33,080 nucleotides of DNA from JANNFX01 sp031380225 (GTDB lineage Bacteria; Pseudomonadota; Alphaproteobacteria; Rhizobiales; Hyphomicrobiaceae). Where the stretch lies: assembly GCA_031380225.1 (NCBI GenBank), contig JANNFX010000070.1:1-33080 (forward strand), in the 5' to 3' direction. Both the position numbers and the translations under genes were made by a program. This document shows positions 8,801-16,312 of the stretch, piece after piece. Under the pieces are notes generated by a model that searched no databases, was not told where the DNA came from, and worked only from the letters and a program-made list of their open reading frames with translations. Positions within the stretch are counted from its first letter, which is position 1. Every line of letters begins with the position of its first letter.

Positions 8801-9541
8801 TTGTCCCCATCGACAAAAGAAATCAATCGCATCTATGGTCCCGCCAGCGGTACTTTCGGCGCCGGTGTGATGGCGTCGATTGACAGCGGCGCTTGGCAAA
8901 GCAGTGCCGACCTTGGTCAGAATTATCTCGATGCGTCTAGCCAGGCCTATCGCAACGGCGGCGAGGCGTTTGATGCTACTGAATGCTTCGAAGCGCGCGT
9001 CAGAGCCGCGGATGCGTTTGTCCATCTTCAAGATCATCGCGAAATCGATCTCTTAACAGGCGGTGACTTCGCCGCCCATGAAGGCGGGTTCGCAGCGGCC
9101 GCAAACGCAGCTGGCAACTCGCGCGTCGCACTTTATCACGGCGACACCGGAGAACCGGACGCTCCAAAAATCAGAACGCTCGGCGAAGAATGCGCACGTG
9201 TTGTTCACGGCCGCGCTGCCAATCCACGCTGGATCGCCGGTCAAATGCGGCATGGCTTTCGCGGCGCCGCTGAAATGGCTTCAACGGTTGACGCCGCCTT
9301 CGCGTTCGCGGCCACAACCGCTGCCGTCGATAGCGGCGGATTTGAACGGCTGTATGCGGCCTACCTCGGCGATCCAACAGTGGCAGCGTTCATTGAAAAC
9401 GAGAACCCGGCTGCGCTCGAAGCCTTGCGCAAACGGTTCAACGAAGCCATCGCCCGCGGCCTCTGGCAACCACGACGGAATGATGTGGTGACACCGGCCA
9501 TTGTCACTGCGCCTGCCCGTCACGATGAGGCGGCGGAATGA
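5894..9541 (+). CDS. cobN: Cobaltochelatase subunit CobN, carrying in-frame repeat insertions
   Basis: CobN is the large subunit of the ATP-dependent aerobic cobaltochelatase, which inserts Co2+ into hydrogenobyrinic acid a,c-diamide with CobS and CobT. This 1215-residue protein has the family blocks IHLGAHGTLEWLPGKAVALG (near residue 650) and ALYQSYFKQLPQ. A C-terminal part reads EHGGFAAAANA-like. Residues about 198-301 do not look like CobN: they are the in-frame translation of two palindromic repeats (6484-6590 and 6658-6794) plus a 67-bp link. Family sequence resumes with SAVIVFYRSHLLAGNVAPVEAL. Both flanks remain in one frame without a stop, so the gene is probably functional. It overlaps cobW (TGATG) and cobG (ATGA). 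cobS and cobT are not in the window. Confidence 0.94.
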   Translation: MHLIVRETRDLDEAGAAEDLGLAPADLVFLSFSDSDLATVTAAWHAWDEGERPSLRVAPLFRLRHPMSVDLFADTTLLGTKAVIVRLLGGLDYWRYGAEQLGRVCRNRGIALAIIPGDFRPDLRLTTLSTLGAGDLGSLEDLFDCGGIPNTRAAMGAMLARAAGGTDAIPAPEPLPGFGVFREARAFADIGDNSPTIRHPRAGGDPSSGDGVQSQTNAHFELARVPASAGMTKNGEAGERSGSVQSSPSHCDRTAVIPGLVPGTHGSAGTDQFERAVPAQRIPPVLTHVDMGPGDKPRDDIESELTPAGPLNVSAVIVFYRSHLLAGNVAPVEALAAALEAKGVSASALYVSSLKAPDAATWLSDELLRRRPSVIINATAFAARDGDDGASPLDAADCPVLQVAMVGPPKSVWDSSPRGLNAADLAMHVVLPELDGRIFAGAISFKESAGGSDNFGSDIVRHVAFDQGIQHVAALAAAWARVKLRPRDQRQLALVLSTYPGRPDQIAHAVGLDGLASTLAIAERFKQAGYQIDSVPEGTRALTEALDISLAQRMPLALYQSYFKQLPQSFQDSIIAAWGEPGADTSLDNGNFLIQSAAMGALTVALQPERGRVAERKAQYHDPATPPRHSYVAFYLWLRHEQKIEALIHLGAHGTLEWLPGKAVALGESCAPQALIGATPVIYPFIVNDPGEAAQAKRRISAITLGHKPPPMCAGELSPGLLDLERLTDEFSSADGLDPRRRKALATEIIDAATRAGIAETCGLPAGMATVDALTRIDAFLCDIKELSLRDGLHILDDAELDGICRALDGRFIAPGPAGAPSRGRADVLPTGRNLYTLDPRGLPTPMAWTNGQRAAAAIIARYVSDHGDYPRAIVMDLWGSATLRTGGEELATALALLGVRPVWDTRSFRVTGIKTDPIAVIGRPRVDVTLRISGLFRDMFSAQLSLFETAVDLVAGMAEPHEDNPLAALSPSTKEINRIYGPASGTFGAGVMASIDSGAWQSSADLGQNYLDASSQAYRNGGEAFDATECFEARVRAADAFVHLQDHREIDLLTGGDFAAHEGGFAAAANAAGNSRVALYHGDTGEPDAPKIRTLGEECARVVHGRAANPRWIAGQMRHGFRGAAEMASTVDAAFAFAATTAAVDSGGFERLYAAYLGDPTVAAFIENENPAALEALRKRFNEAIARGLWQPRRNDVVTPAIVTAPARHDEAAE
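6484..6590. repeat. Palindromic repeat element 1 inside cobN
   Basis: The left part CCGTCATCCCCGCG (6484-6497) is the inverse of CGCGGGGATGACG (6577-6589). GCGGGGATCC (6501-6510) is the inverse, with one mismatch, of GGGTCCCCGC (6564-6573). Each end also folds on itself (ATCCCCGC/GCGGGGAT). It is translated within cobN as HPRAGGDP ... RVPASAGM, strings familiar from over-translated intergenic repeats in rhizobial genomes. The core is shared with the intergenic element at 1812-1973. Confidence 0.9.
6658..6794. repeat. Palindromic repeat element 2 inside cobN (perfect 32-bp arms)
   Basis: Arms 6658-6689 and 6763-6794 are exact 32-bp reverse complements around a 73-bp spacer. Within each arm CCCGGGG and CCCCGGG form a further short stem. 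It reads in frame as VIPGLVPGTHG on the left and MGPGDKPRDD on the right. The arm sequence differs from element 1, so this is a second repeat family, placed 67 bp from the first. The perfect arm identity suggests recent arrival or conversion between the arms. Confidence 0.93.
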
Positions 9542-10812
9542 GTGCGCGCGATGAGCTTCGTAAAGGGTGGTGCCCCGGCGCGCTGCGGCCGATGCAAACC
9601 GGCGATGGTTTGCTGGTGCGCGTCAAGCCACGGGCTGGAACGTTTTCGATTCATGCGCTGCGTGTGATCGCTGACGTGGCCCGTCGTTATGGCAATGGCG
9701 AAATCGATCTGACCAATCGTGCCAACTTGCAAATGCGCGGCATGAATGACGCGACTTTGACAGATGTGCTGATCGCTCTCGGCGATGCTGGATTGCTCGA
9801 TGCAACACCTGAAGCCGAGTCGGTCCGCAATGTGGTGGTTGATCCTGTCAGCGGATTGCATTCGAGAGATCATGACGTCCGGCCACTGGCGCTCGAGATT
9901 GAAGGCCAACTCGCCGCGACGCCAGCCTGCTACAGCCTGCCGGCAAAATTCGGCATCAGTTGCGCTGGCCCCGATGCGGCGTTCGATTGGTTCGCGGGTA
10001 GCGACATCAACGTTGCGCTTGACTGCAACGGCATGACGCGCATCTCGCTCGAGGGCGATCCCAATGTTGTAAGCGAAATGCCGCTCGCTGAAACAACGTC
10101 CACCGTTCTTCGCTTGGCAATCCTGTTCGCAGACCTGAACGCTGCAGTGCCTCAGCTGCGCCGGATGCGCGATGCGGTGCTCCGCGATGGTGCGGCTGCG
10201 ATCTTGAGGAATGCTGGTCTCGCAGTCACGCCGGCTATTCAGCAAGATCGACAAGCGCGACCTCTGCATCCGGGAATGTTCGCAGGCACTGAAACGCCGC
10301 TTGCCGCGGTGATCGGGCTGCCATTCGGGCGTATCACGGCACCACAACTCGCAGCGCTGTGTTCAGCTGCCGGCGCCGCAAAAATATCTGAAATAAAGTT
10401 ATCCCCGCGAAGACTGCTGTTGTTAACCTGTCGTGAGCTGCCCGATGTGCGGGCAATTCTGGAGTGCGCAAAGGAAAATGGCCTGATTACCCATTCAAAC
10501 GACCCGCGACTGTCGATGGACGTCTGCCCAGGTGCACCGGCATGCGAAAATGCCAGCACTTCGACGCGCACAGATGCCGCCAAAGTGAGCGCATGGTTAG
10601 CAAAGCTCGAGCAGCCGTGGCCTTCAATCCATATTTCTGGTTGCCAAAAGGGCTGTGCGCGCCGTGACGCCGCCGCGTTAACGTTTGTCGCCAATTCACG
10701 CACCTATGCCGCAATTTTAAACGGCAGCGCTGACGGCCAGCCATTGCGCATCAACATCGATCCGAAAAATCTTGCGCAAGCGGCGGCCGAACTCCTAAAG
10801 GTGCATCCATGA
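9538..10812 (+). CDS. cobG: Precorrin-3B synthase CobG
   Basis: CobG is the oxygen-dependent monooxygenase that turns precorrin-3A into precorrin-3B, the step that defines the aerobic pathway. This 424-residue protein is related to nitrite/sulfite reductases. The [4Fe-4S] ligands are visible as Cys330 and Cys336 (CPGAPAC) and Cys369 and Cys373 (CQKGC). The N-terminal block GWCPGALRPMQTGDGLLVRVKP and DLTNRANLQMRG are ferredoxin-like half-domain motifs. It overlaps cobN and cobH by ATGA at both ends. Its presence indicates that the organism makes B12 with oxygen. Confidence 0.95.
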   Translation: MSARDELRKGWCPGALRPMQTGDGLLVRVKPRAGTFSIHALRVIADVARRYGNGEIDLTNRANLQMRGMNDATLTDVLIALGDAGLLDATPEAESVRNVVVDPVSGLHSRDHDVRPLALEIEGQLAATPACYSLPAKFGISCAGPDAAFDWFAGSDINVALDCNGMTRISLEGDPNVVSEMPLAETTSTVLRLAILFADLNAAVPQLRRMRDAVLRDGAAAILRNAGLAVTPAIQQDRQARPLHPGMFAGTETPLAAVIGLPFGRITAPQLAALCSAAGAAKISEIKLSPRRLLLLTCRELPDVRAILECAKENGLITHSNDPRLSMDVCPGAPACENASTSTRTDAAKVSAWLAKLEQPWPSIHISGCQKGCARRDAAALTFVANSRTYAAILNGSADGQPLRINIDPKNLAQAAAELLKVHP

Positions 10813-11438
10813 GCGGACATGACTATATCCGTGATGGCGCAGCGATCTATGCGCGCTCGTTTGCGATCATCCGTGCCGAAGCCGACTTGAAGCGCTTCAC
10901 AAAACTCGAAGAGCGGGTTGCGGTCCGCATCATTCATGCGTGCGGCATGGTCGAAGTTGCTTGCGATATCGCCATGTCTCCAGACTTCGCGACAGCAGGT
11001 GAAGCTGCATTGAAGCGCGGCGCAGCAGTCCTTTGCGATGCCAAAATGGTTGCCAATGGCGTGACGCGCTCGCGGCTGCCAGCCAACAATCCCGTCATCT
11101 GCACGCTTGACGATCCAAATGTGCCGGAGCTGGCAAAGAAGCTTGAAACCACGCGCACTGCGGCAGCGATGGAGCTGTGGCGGCCGCACTTCGCGGGTTC
11201 CGTTGTCGTGATCGGCAACGCGCCCACCGCACTGTTCCGCTTGTTCGAAATGCTGGACGCAGGCGCGCCGAAGCCTGCTGCCATTATTGGCATGCCGGTA
11301 GGATTTGTTGGAGCGGCGGAATCAAAAGACGCTCTCGCCGCAGATGGCCGCGTGCCTTATGCGATTATCAAAGGCCGCAAGGGCGGCAGTGCGATGGCGG
11401 CCGCGGCGGTCAATGCGCTGGCAAGTGAGGCCGAATGA
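10809..11438 (+). CDS. cobH: Precorrin-8X methylmutase CobH
   Basis: CobH moves the methyl group from C11 to C12 of precorrin-8X, giving hydrogenobyrinic acid. The protein has 209 residues, the normal length. The catalytic histidine is His43 in VRIIHACGMVE, the same position as in the characterised Pseudomonas denitrificans enzyme. Other family stretches are VLCDAKMVANGVTRSRLPA, GNAPTALFRL and GMPVGFVGAAESK. It shares ATGA overlaps with cobG and cobI. Confidence 0.96.
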   Translation: MSGHDYIRDGAAIYARSFAIIRAEADLKRFTKLEERVAVRIIHACGMVEVACDIAMSPDFATAGEAALKRGAAVLCDAKMVANGVTRSRLPANNPVICTLDDPNVPELAKKLETTRTAAAMELWRPHFAGSVVVIGNAPTALFRLFEMLDAGAPKPAAIIGMPVGFVGAAESKDALAADGRVPYAIIKGRKGGSAMAAAAVNALASEAE

Positions 11439-12178
11439 CTGGCGCGGCGCTAGGGACACTCTACGGCGTTGGCCTCGGGCCGGGCGATCCCGATTTGGTG
11501 ACGCTGAAAGCCGCACGCATTGTCGGGGCGGCGACCGTCATTGCGCATTTTCGCAAGCGCGGCCGTGCCGGCCATGCCCGCACAATCGCGGCCAGTCTCA
11601 TTCCAGCTTCGGCCTTGGAACTTGCATTCGAATATCCGGTCACTACCGAACTTGATTTTAATGACGATGGATACGTCAGCCAAATCCGCGACTTCTATGA
11701 AGCCAGCGCCGTGACCATCAAACAGCACCTCAATGCGGGGCGCGATGTGGCGCTGCTCTGCGAAGGCGATCCATTTTTCTACGGCTCGTTCCTGCATATG
11801 TACGATCGCATCAAGGGCGCCTATCCAACAATCGTCGTGCCGGGCATTACCGGTATGTCGGGCTGCTGGACCGCAGCGGAGACGCCGATCACGTATGGCG
11901 ATGATGTGCTCTCTGTGCTGCCGGGTACACTTTCGGAGGCGGAGTTGACCGAGCGATTGTGCGCGGCCGATGCGGCCGTGATCATGAAGGTCGGTAGCAA
12001 TCTCGAAAAAATTCGCGCCGCTGTTGCAAACGCGGGCCGCGCCGCTGACGCGATCTATGTGGAGCGCGGCTCGATGTCAGGCCAGAAGGTGATGCCACTC
12101 GCTGAACTTGGGACCAACGCAGCGCCCTATTTTTCTATTGTCCTCATCCCAGGTGGCCGCGGACGGAGAATCATATGA
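11435..12178 (+). CDS. cobI: Precorrin-2 C20-methyltransferase CobI
   Basis: This is an S-adenosylmethionine-dependent methyltransferase of the tetrapyrrole (Cob/Cbi) fold, 247 residues. It methylates C20 of precorrin-2 to give precorrin-3A. The N-terminal GVGLGPGDPDLVTLKAARI, the central CEGDPFFYGSF and VVPGITGMSGCWTAAETPI are typical of CobI/CbiL and separate it from CobJ and CobM. It lies between cobH and cobJ with overlaps at both ends. Confidence 0.95.
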   Translation: MTGAALGTLYGVGLGPGDPDLVTLKAARIVGAATVIAHFRKRGRAGHARTIAASLIPASALELAFEYPVTTELDFNDDGYVSQIRDFYEASAVTIKQHLNAGRDVALLCEGDPFFYGSFLHMYDRIKGAYPTIVVPGITGMSGCWTAAETPITYGDDVLSVLPGTLSEAELTERLCAADAAVIMKVGSNLEKIRAAVANAGRAADAIYVERGSMSGQKVMPLAELGTNAAPYFSIVLIPGGRGRRII

Positions 12179-12951
12179 GCTGCGTGGCAGCAAAATCTGG
12201 CCGCGTGACTGTCGTTGGCCTCGGGCCTGGTCCCGATGCTTGGGTGACGCCAGCCGCGCGCGAAGCCATTGCTGCTGCCGATGTCATCCTCGGCTACGCC
12301 GCCTACACGGGCCGGCTGACACCAAAAGATGGGCAGATCATCGAAGCGACCGACAATCGCGAGGAGTTGTCGCGCGCCGAGCGTGCGCTGCAGTTAGCGG
12401 CGGCGGGAAAAACAGTAGCGGTGGTGTCTGGCGGTGATCCTGGCGTGTTTGCGATGGCGGCGGCGGTCTTCGAAGCCATCGAACGCGGCCCCATAGACTG
12501 GCGTGATCTCGATATCATCGTTGAGCCAGGCGTAACAGCGATGCTGGCCGCGGCGGCCCGAGTTGGTGCACCATTGGGTCATGATTTTTGCGCGATCTCG
12601 TTGTCGGACAATTTGAAACCCTGGGCGATAATTGAAAAGCGCTTGCGGCTCGCGGCCGAAGCCGGATTTGTTATCGCGCTGTATAATCCCGCCTCAAAAG
12701 CGCGCCCGGATCAAATCGGCGTCGCAATTGATCTCCTGCGATCATGCCTGCCCGGCGAGACCGTTGTCGTGTTGGCTCGCGCCGTCGGCCGCCCCGATGA
12801 AGACATCACCGTCACGACGCTTCAAAACGCGAGCGATTGTCTGATTGACATGCGAACTTTGGTAATCATCGGCGCCAGCGCAACGCGGACGCTCGAACGC
12901 AGCGCGGGACGACCGTGGGTTTACACGCCCCGGTTTCTGGAGGGCGCATGA
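12175..12951 (+). CDS. cobJ: Precorrin-3B C17-methyltransferase CobJ
   Basis: CobJ methylates C17 and contracts the ring of precorrin-3B to give precorrin-4. The protein has 258 residues and the same fold as CobI. Family blocks are VVGLGPGPDAWVTPAA, VVSGGDPGVFAMAAAVFEA, EPGVTAMLAAAARVGAPLGH and ALYNPASKARPDQI. It overlaps cobI by ATGA. Its last 31 bp overlap the 3' end of antisense cobK, so the two coding regions run into each other tail to tail. Confidence 0.95.
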   Translation: MSCVAAKSGRVTVVGLGPGPDAWVTPAAREAIAAADVILGYAAYTGRLTPKDGQIIEATDNREELSRAERALQLAAAGKTVAVVSGGDPGVFAMAAAVFEAIERGPIDWRDLDIIVEPGVTAMLAAAARVGAPLGHDFCAISLSDNLKPWAIIEKRLRLAAEAGFVIALYNPASKARPDQIGVAIDLLRSCLPGETVVVLARAVGRPDEDITVTTLQNASDCLIDMRTLVIIGASATRTLERSAGRPWVYTPRFLEGA

Positions 12952-13706
12952 TGCTGCACGAGATAGGCCATAACCTCATCAACGGTGCCAAAACACGGCC
13001 GTGCCGGAATGTTTGGCCGGTCAATCATATGCACCGGAACACCGAGAGCGCGTGCGGCCAAAATTTTCGCGACCGCCGCGTCTCCGCCGGCATTTTTTGC
13101 GAGCACAAATTTAATCCAGTGTTTTCGAAACAGCCGCATATCGTCTTCGCGATTGAACGGCCCGCGCGCGTTGATGACGATGGCATGCGGCAGGCCGAGC
13201 GGCTCGTTGATTTCGTCGATGACGCGGAGCACGTAGCGGTGCTGCGGCGCGGTTCGAAGGCTTTCAAGCGACAAGCGGCCAAGACCGGAAAAAACAGACG
13301 TTGGCTCCGAGGGCAGGGCGGCGACTGCAGCGTCAGCATTGGCAAACTGATGCCACACATCGCCCGGCTGCTTCTGCCACGGCGGCCGTTCCAACACAAT
13401 CAGCGGCACGCGCGCCATGTGACTGGCGTCAATTGCAGTGCGGCTCATGACCGCCGCGAACGGATGCGTTGCATCGATCATCACATCAATGCGTTGCGTG
13501 GTGAGATAGTTTGTCAATCCGCCAATGCTGGCGAAACCGCCGATCCGGGCCGGCACCGGCAGTGCAATGGGGTCACTCGTACGGCCGGCCAGCGAGACCA
13601 TGCAACTGAAGCGCTCATCGCCTGCCAGACGCTCGGCGAGTTGCCGCGCTTCGGTGGTGCCTCCCAACAGCAACAGGCGCGTTCTCGAATATGTCGGTCC
13701 CATCAT
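12921..13706 (-). CDS. cobK: Precorrin-6A reductase CobK, antisense within the operon
   Basis: CobK reduces precorrin-6A to precorrin-6B with NADPH. The protein has 261 residues, with the nucleotide-binding start RLLLLGGTTEARQLAERL. DATHPFAAVMS, VLERPPWQ, FSGLGRL and the C-terminal VHMIDRPNIPARP are CobK motifs. Two ATG codons (13706 and 13703) can start it. The frame stays open upstream to 14102, but that part is antisense to cobL and has no family resemblance. The start is only 16 bp from the divergent cobL start, and the 3' end overlaps cobJ by 31 bp. Plus-strand read-through from cobJ would be antisense to it. Confidence 0.93.
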   Translation of the reverse strand: MMGPTYSRTRLLLLGGTTEARQLAERLAGDERFSCMVSLAGRTSDPIALPVPARIGGFASIGGLTNYLTTQRIDVMIDATHPFAAVMSRTAIDASHMARVPLIVLERPPWQKQPGDVWHQFANADAAVAALPSEPTSVFSGLGRLSLESLRTAPQHRYVLRVIDEINEPLGLPHAIVINARGPFNREDDMRLFRKHWIKFVLAKNAGGDAAVAKILAARALGVPVHMIDRPNIPARPCFGTVDEVMAYLVQHHAPSRNRGV

Positions 13707-13722
13707 GGCACGAGGTCCTGAC

Positions 13723-14943
13723 ATGAGCGGACGCTGGTTGTCTATCGTTGGCATTGGCGAAGACGGCCGGGCGGGCTTGAGTGCCGCAGCGATCGCGCTT
13801 GTCGAACAGGCTGAACTGGTCATCGGAGGCCGCCGCCATCTCGATCTTTTTGGACCAACCAAAGGCCAGCAACGCGTGTGGGCAGTGCCGCTCGATGCGA
13901 CAATTCCAGATATTCTAGCGCGCCGTGGCCGTCCGGTCGCGATTCTAGCTTCTGGCGATCCGTTCTGGTTTGGCGCCGGCGTGACACTGACACGATCAAT
14001 ACCGGCCGATGAAATTCTAAGCCTGCCATCCCCGTCGAGCCTGTCGTTGGCTGCAAACCGTCTCGGCTGGGCGATGCAAGACACAACCGTGTTGGGCCTC
14101 AATATGCGCGGCTTGGTGCCGGTGATGCGGCGCCATCTGCATCACGGGCGCAAGTTGATCGCGTTGGCGTTGAATGCGAATACGCCAGGTGATGTCTGCT
14201 CGTTACTCGTCTCGCATGGCTTTGGGCCATCTAAAATTACAGTCCTTGAAGCGCTTGGCGGGCCGCGCGAACGTATCCGCAGTGCTGTCGCTGAGACGTT
14301 CGATCTCGATGGCATCGATCCGCTCAACATCATCGCTATCGACGCCGTTGCGGGCGAAGGAGCGGCGGCGTTGCCGTGGACATCAGGACTTGCCGACTCT
14401 TGCTTTGAAAACGATGGCCAACTGACTAAGCGTGAAATTCGCGCTGTTACGCTATCTTCGTTGGCGCCGGCGCCGGGCGAACTATTGTGGGACATCGGTA
14501 CCGGTAGCGGTTCGGTGGCGATCGAGTGGCTGCTGACGCATCCGGCCAATCGTGCGATCGGGATTGAACGCGACGCCGGCCGGGCCGCACGCGCGAACCG
14601 GAATGCGGTCGCGCTTGGCGTTCCGCATTTCGAGATTCGCCAAGGAGCGGCACTTGAAGCCATGCCCGGTTTGCCAACGCCCGATGCGGTCTTTATCGGC
14701 GGAGGTGCGACGGACGCGGCAATTGATGGAGCTTGGAGTGCCTTGAAGGCGGGTGGGCGGCTTGTGGTCAATAGCGTGACGCTTGAGACAGAGGCAGTGT
14801 TGATTTCTGCTCACGCGCGCCGCGGCGGCACGCTGACACGCATCAGCATCGAGCGTGCCGATTCCGTCGGCACACGTACCGGATGGCGTGCCGCGATGCC
14901 GGTTGTGCAATGGGCCGTATCAAAGCCACGGGAGGCATCATGA
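13723..14943 (+). CDS. cobL: Precorrin-6B C5,15-methyltransferase (decarboxylating) CobL
   Basis: CobL is a 406-residue fusion. The N-terminal CbiE-like domain (about 1-205; start MSGRWLSIVGIGEDGRAGLS) methylates C5. The C-terminal CbiT-like domain (about 225-400) has the SAM site DIGTGSGSVAIEW from residue 257 and methylates C15 with decarboxylation of the C12 acetate. I chose ATG 13723, with GAGG (13712-13715) 7 nt upstream; an in-frame ATG at 13705 lacks such a site. It overlaps cobE by ATGA. Confidence 0.95.
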   Translation: MSGRWLSIVGIGEDGRAGLSAAAIALVEQAELVIGGRRHLDLFGPTKGQQRVWAVPLDATIPDILARRGRPVAILASGDPFWFGAGVTLTRSIPADEILSLPSPSSLSLAANRLGWAMQDTTVLGLNMRGLVPVMRRHLHHGRKLIALALNANTPGDVCSLLVSHGFGPSKITVLEALGGPRERIRSAVAETFDLDGIDPLNIIAIDAVAGEGAAALPWTSGLADSCFENDGQLTKREIRAVTLSSLAPAPGELLWDIGTGSGSVAIEWLLTHPANRAIGIERDAGRAARANRNAVALGVPHFEIRQGAALEAMPGLPTPDAVFIGGGATDAAIDGAWSALKAGGRLVVNSVTLETEAVLISAHARRGGTLTRISIERADSVGTRTGWRAAMPVVQWAVSKPREAS

Positions 14944-15329
14944 TCGCCTTCGGAATTGGCGCCAACAGTACGGCTTCGGTGGCGGACGTTGAGCACGCTT
15001 TACAGCAAGCCGGTTTGGCTGAAGCTACTCCGCCTGACGTCATTGCAACATTGTCAGGGGCACCCTTTTCAGCAGCTGTGAAGTCGGCTGGAAAAAAGCT
15101 CGGACTTACGGTGCAAGTTGTGCCGCGAGCAACGTTGCAAACGCGAAATGCCGGCTGCCAAACGCAATCGGCACGCTCAATCGAAGCGCACGGCGTTGCC
15201 TCTGTTGCGGAAGCGGCCGCGCTGGTCGCCGCCGGTGAAAATTCTATTCTGACGCGCGCGCGGCAAGTCTTCGGCCCGGTAACCGTTGCCGTCGCAAAAT
15301 CGCGAGAGATGAAAGACACACGCCCATGA
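14940..15329 (+). CDS. cobE: Cobalamin biosynthesis protein CobE
   Basis: This 129-residue protein matches CobE, which corresponds to the C-terminal domain of CbiG. The motifs are FGIGANSTASVADVEHAL near the start, then QTRNAGCQTQSARSIEAHGVASVAEAAAL. CobE binds corrin intermediates, but its catalytic role in the aerobic route is unsettled. ATG 14940 overlaps the cobL stop (ATGA), which decides the start; the frame is open a little further upstream inside cobL. It overlaps cobM by ATGA. Confidence 0.9.
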   Translation: MIAFGIGANSTASVADVEHALQQAGLAEATPPDVIATLSGAPFSAAVKSAGKKLGLTVQVVPRATLQTRNAGCQTQSARSIEAHGVASVAEAAALVAAGENSILTRARQVFGPVTVAVAKSREMKDTRP

Positions 15330-16090
15330 CCGTCCATTTCATCGGTGCAGGTCCAGGCGATCCGGGCCTGATCACAGTCAGAGGCCGCGATTTAATCGGC
15401 CGCTGCCAAGTCTGTCTCTATGCCGGGTCGCTGGTGCCGAAATCGTTGCTCGATTATTGCCCGGACGGCGCGCGCATCATCGACACGGCGCCGATGACGC
15501 TCGATGAGATCGTTGCTGAATTAGAGGCCGCCACCAAAGCGGGACACGATGTTGCACGGCTGCACTCTGGAGATTTGTCGATTTGGAGTGCACTGGGTGA
15601 GCAGCTCCGCCGCTTAGACCGGCTGGCGATTCCCTATACGATTACGCCTGGCGTGCCGTCGTTTGCCGCTGCTTCGGCTGCGTTGGCGCGTGAATTGACA
15701 TTGCCGGAAGTGGCGCAGTCAGTTGTCTTGACGCGGACCACCGGCCGCGCCTCTTCAATGCCGGAGCGCGAAACGCTTGAAGCGTTTGCGGCGACGGGCG
15801 CAACACTTGCCGTGCATCTTTCCATCCATGTGTTGGCTGATGTGGTCGCGCGGTTGATACCTTTTTATGGTGCCGGATGCCCGGTTGCCGTTGTGTATCG
15901 CGCGTCGTGGCCTGATGAAATCGTGATCAAGGCGACGCTTGGCTCAATCGTTGAAGCGGCCGCGGACGCGAAGTTAGAACGCTCCGCTTTAATTTTGGTT
16001 GGCGAAGTGCTCGGCCGCGACGACTTCCGCGAAAGCGCGCTATATGATCCAACTTATCAACGCCGCTACCGCGGCCGTGCGGACGTGTAA
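15326..16090 (+). CDS. cobM: Precorrin-4 C11-methyltransferase CobM
   Basis: CobM methylates C11 of precorrin-4 to give precorrin-5. The 254-residue protein has the fold and blocks of the family: FIGAGPGDPGLITVRG at the start, CLYAGSLVPKSLLDYCP, LHSGDLSIWSALGEQ and TPGVPSFAAASAALARELTLPEV. These distinguish it from CobI and CobJ. It is the last gene of the cobL-cobE-cobM run and converges on cbiD across a 222-bp gap filled by repeats. Confidence 0.96.
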   Translation: MTVHFIGAGPGDPGLITVRGRDLIGRCQVCLYAGSLVPKSLLDYCPDGARIIDTAPMTLDEIVAELEAATKAGHDVARLHSGDLSIWSALGEQLRRLDRLAIPYTITPGVPSFAAASAALARELTLPEVAQSVVLTRTTGRASSMPERETLEAFAATGATLAVHLSIHVLADVVARLIPFYGAGCPVAVVYRASWPDEIVIKATLGSIVEAAADAKLERSALILVGEVLGRDDFRESALYDPTYQRRYRGRADV

Positions 16091-16103
16091 GTTAGAGCAG
16101 ACA

Positions 16104-16269
16104 GCCGTAGGTTGGGTTAGCGCGGCCATGTTGTTGAATTCAATTGCACTGCTTGATCCGCGCGCAACCAAACACGTCGGGAGTGATGTTTATAACTGTT
16201 GGGTTACGCGCGGCGGCGGCATCACGTGTAAAAGTCTTGCGCCATTGCCGCGCTAACCCAACCTACGGC
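16104..16269. repeat. Palindromic repeat between cobM and cbiD (perfect 22-bp arms)
   Basis: Arms 16104-16125 and 16248-16269 are exact reverse complements; the core is GTAGGTTGGGTTAGCGCGG. The spacer again contains TTGGGTTACGCGCGGCGGC (around 16199-16217), which partly repeats the arm. The unit sits between two convergent genes. It is the intact version of the decayed element after cobD (214-290). Together with the adjoining tandem repeat it fills most of the gap; I see no gene in 16091-16312. Confidence 0.93.
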
Positions 16270-16298
16270 GCTACGGCGCTACGGCGCTACGGCGCTGG
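16267..16298. repeat. 8-bp tandem repeat GGCGCTAC
   Basis: GGCGCTAC occurs three times in a row (16267-16290), followed by a fourth, altered copy GGCGCTGG (16291-16298). It begins inside the right arm of the palindromic element, suggesting slippage at that arm's end. It ends 14 bp before the cbiD stop codon. Confidence 0.9.
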
Positions 16299-16312
16299 CG
16301 GCTTGGCAGCTG

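Noticed and set aside
5894..9541. cobN as a pseudogene or frameshifted gene because of foreign-looking sequence
   Set aside because: The flanks on both sides of the repeats are in one open frame with CobN motifs to the end, so no break is seen.
12915..13721. Plus-strand open frame of 268 codons
   Set aside because: It is the antisense shadow of cobK; no recognisable protein and no ribosome site.
13707..14102. Upstream extension of the cobK frame to 393 residues
   Set aside because: It is antisense to cobL, shows no CobK resemblance, and the CobK family starts at the nucleotide-binding motif just after 13706.
16267..16298. CRISPR-like array
   Set aside because: Units are 8 bp and directly joined, with no spacers and no cas genes.
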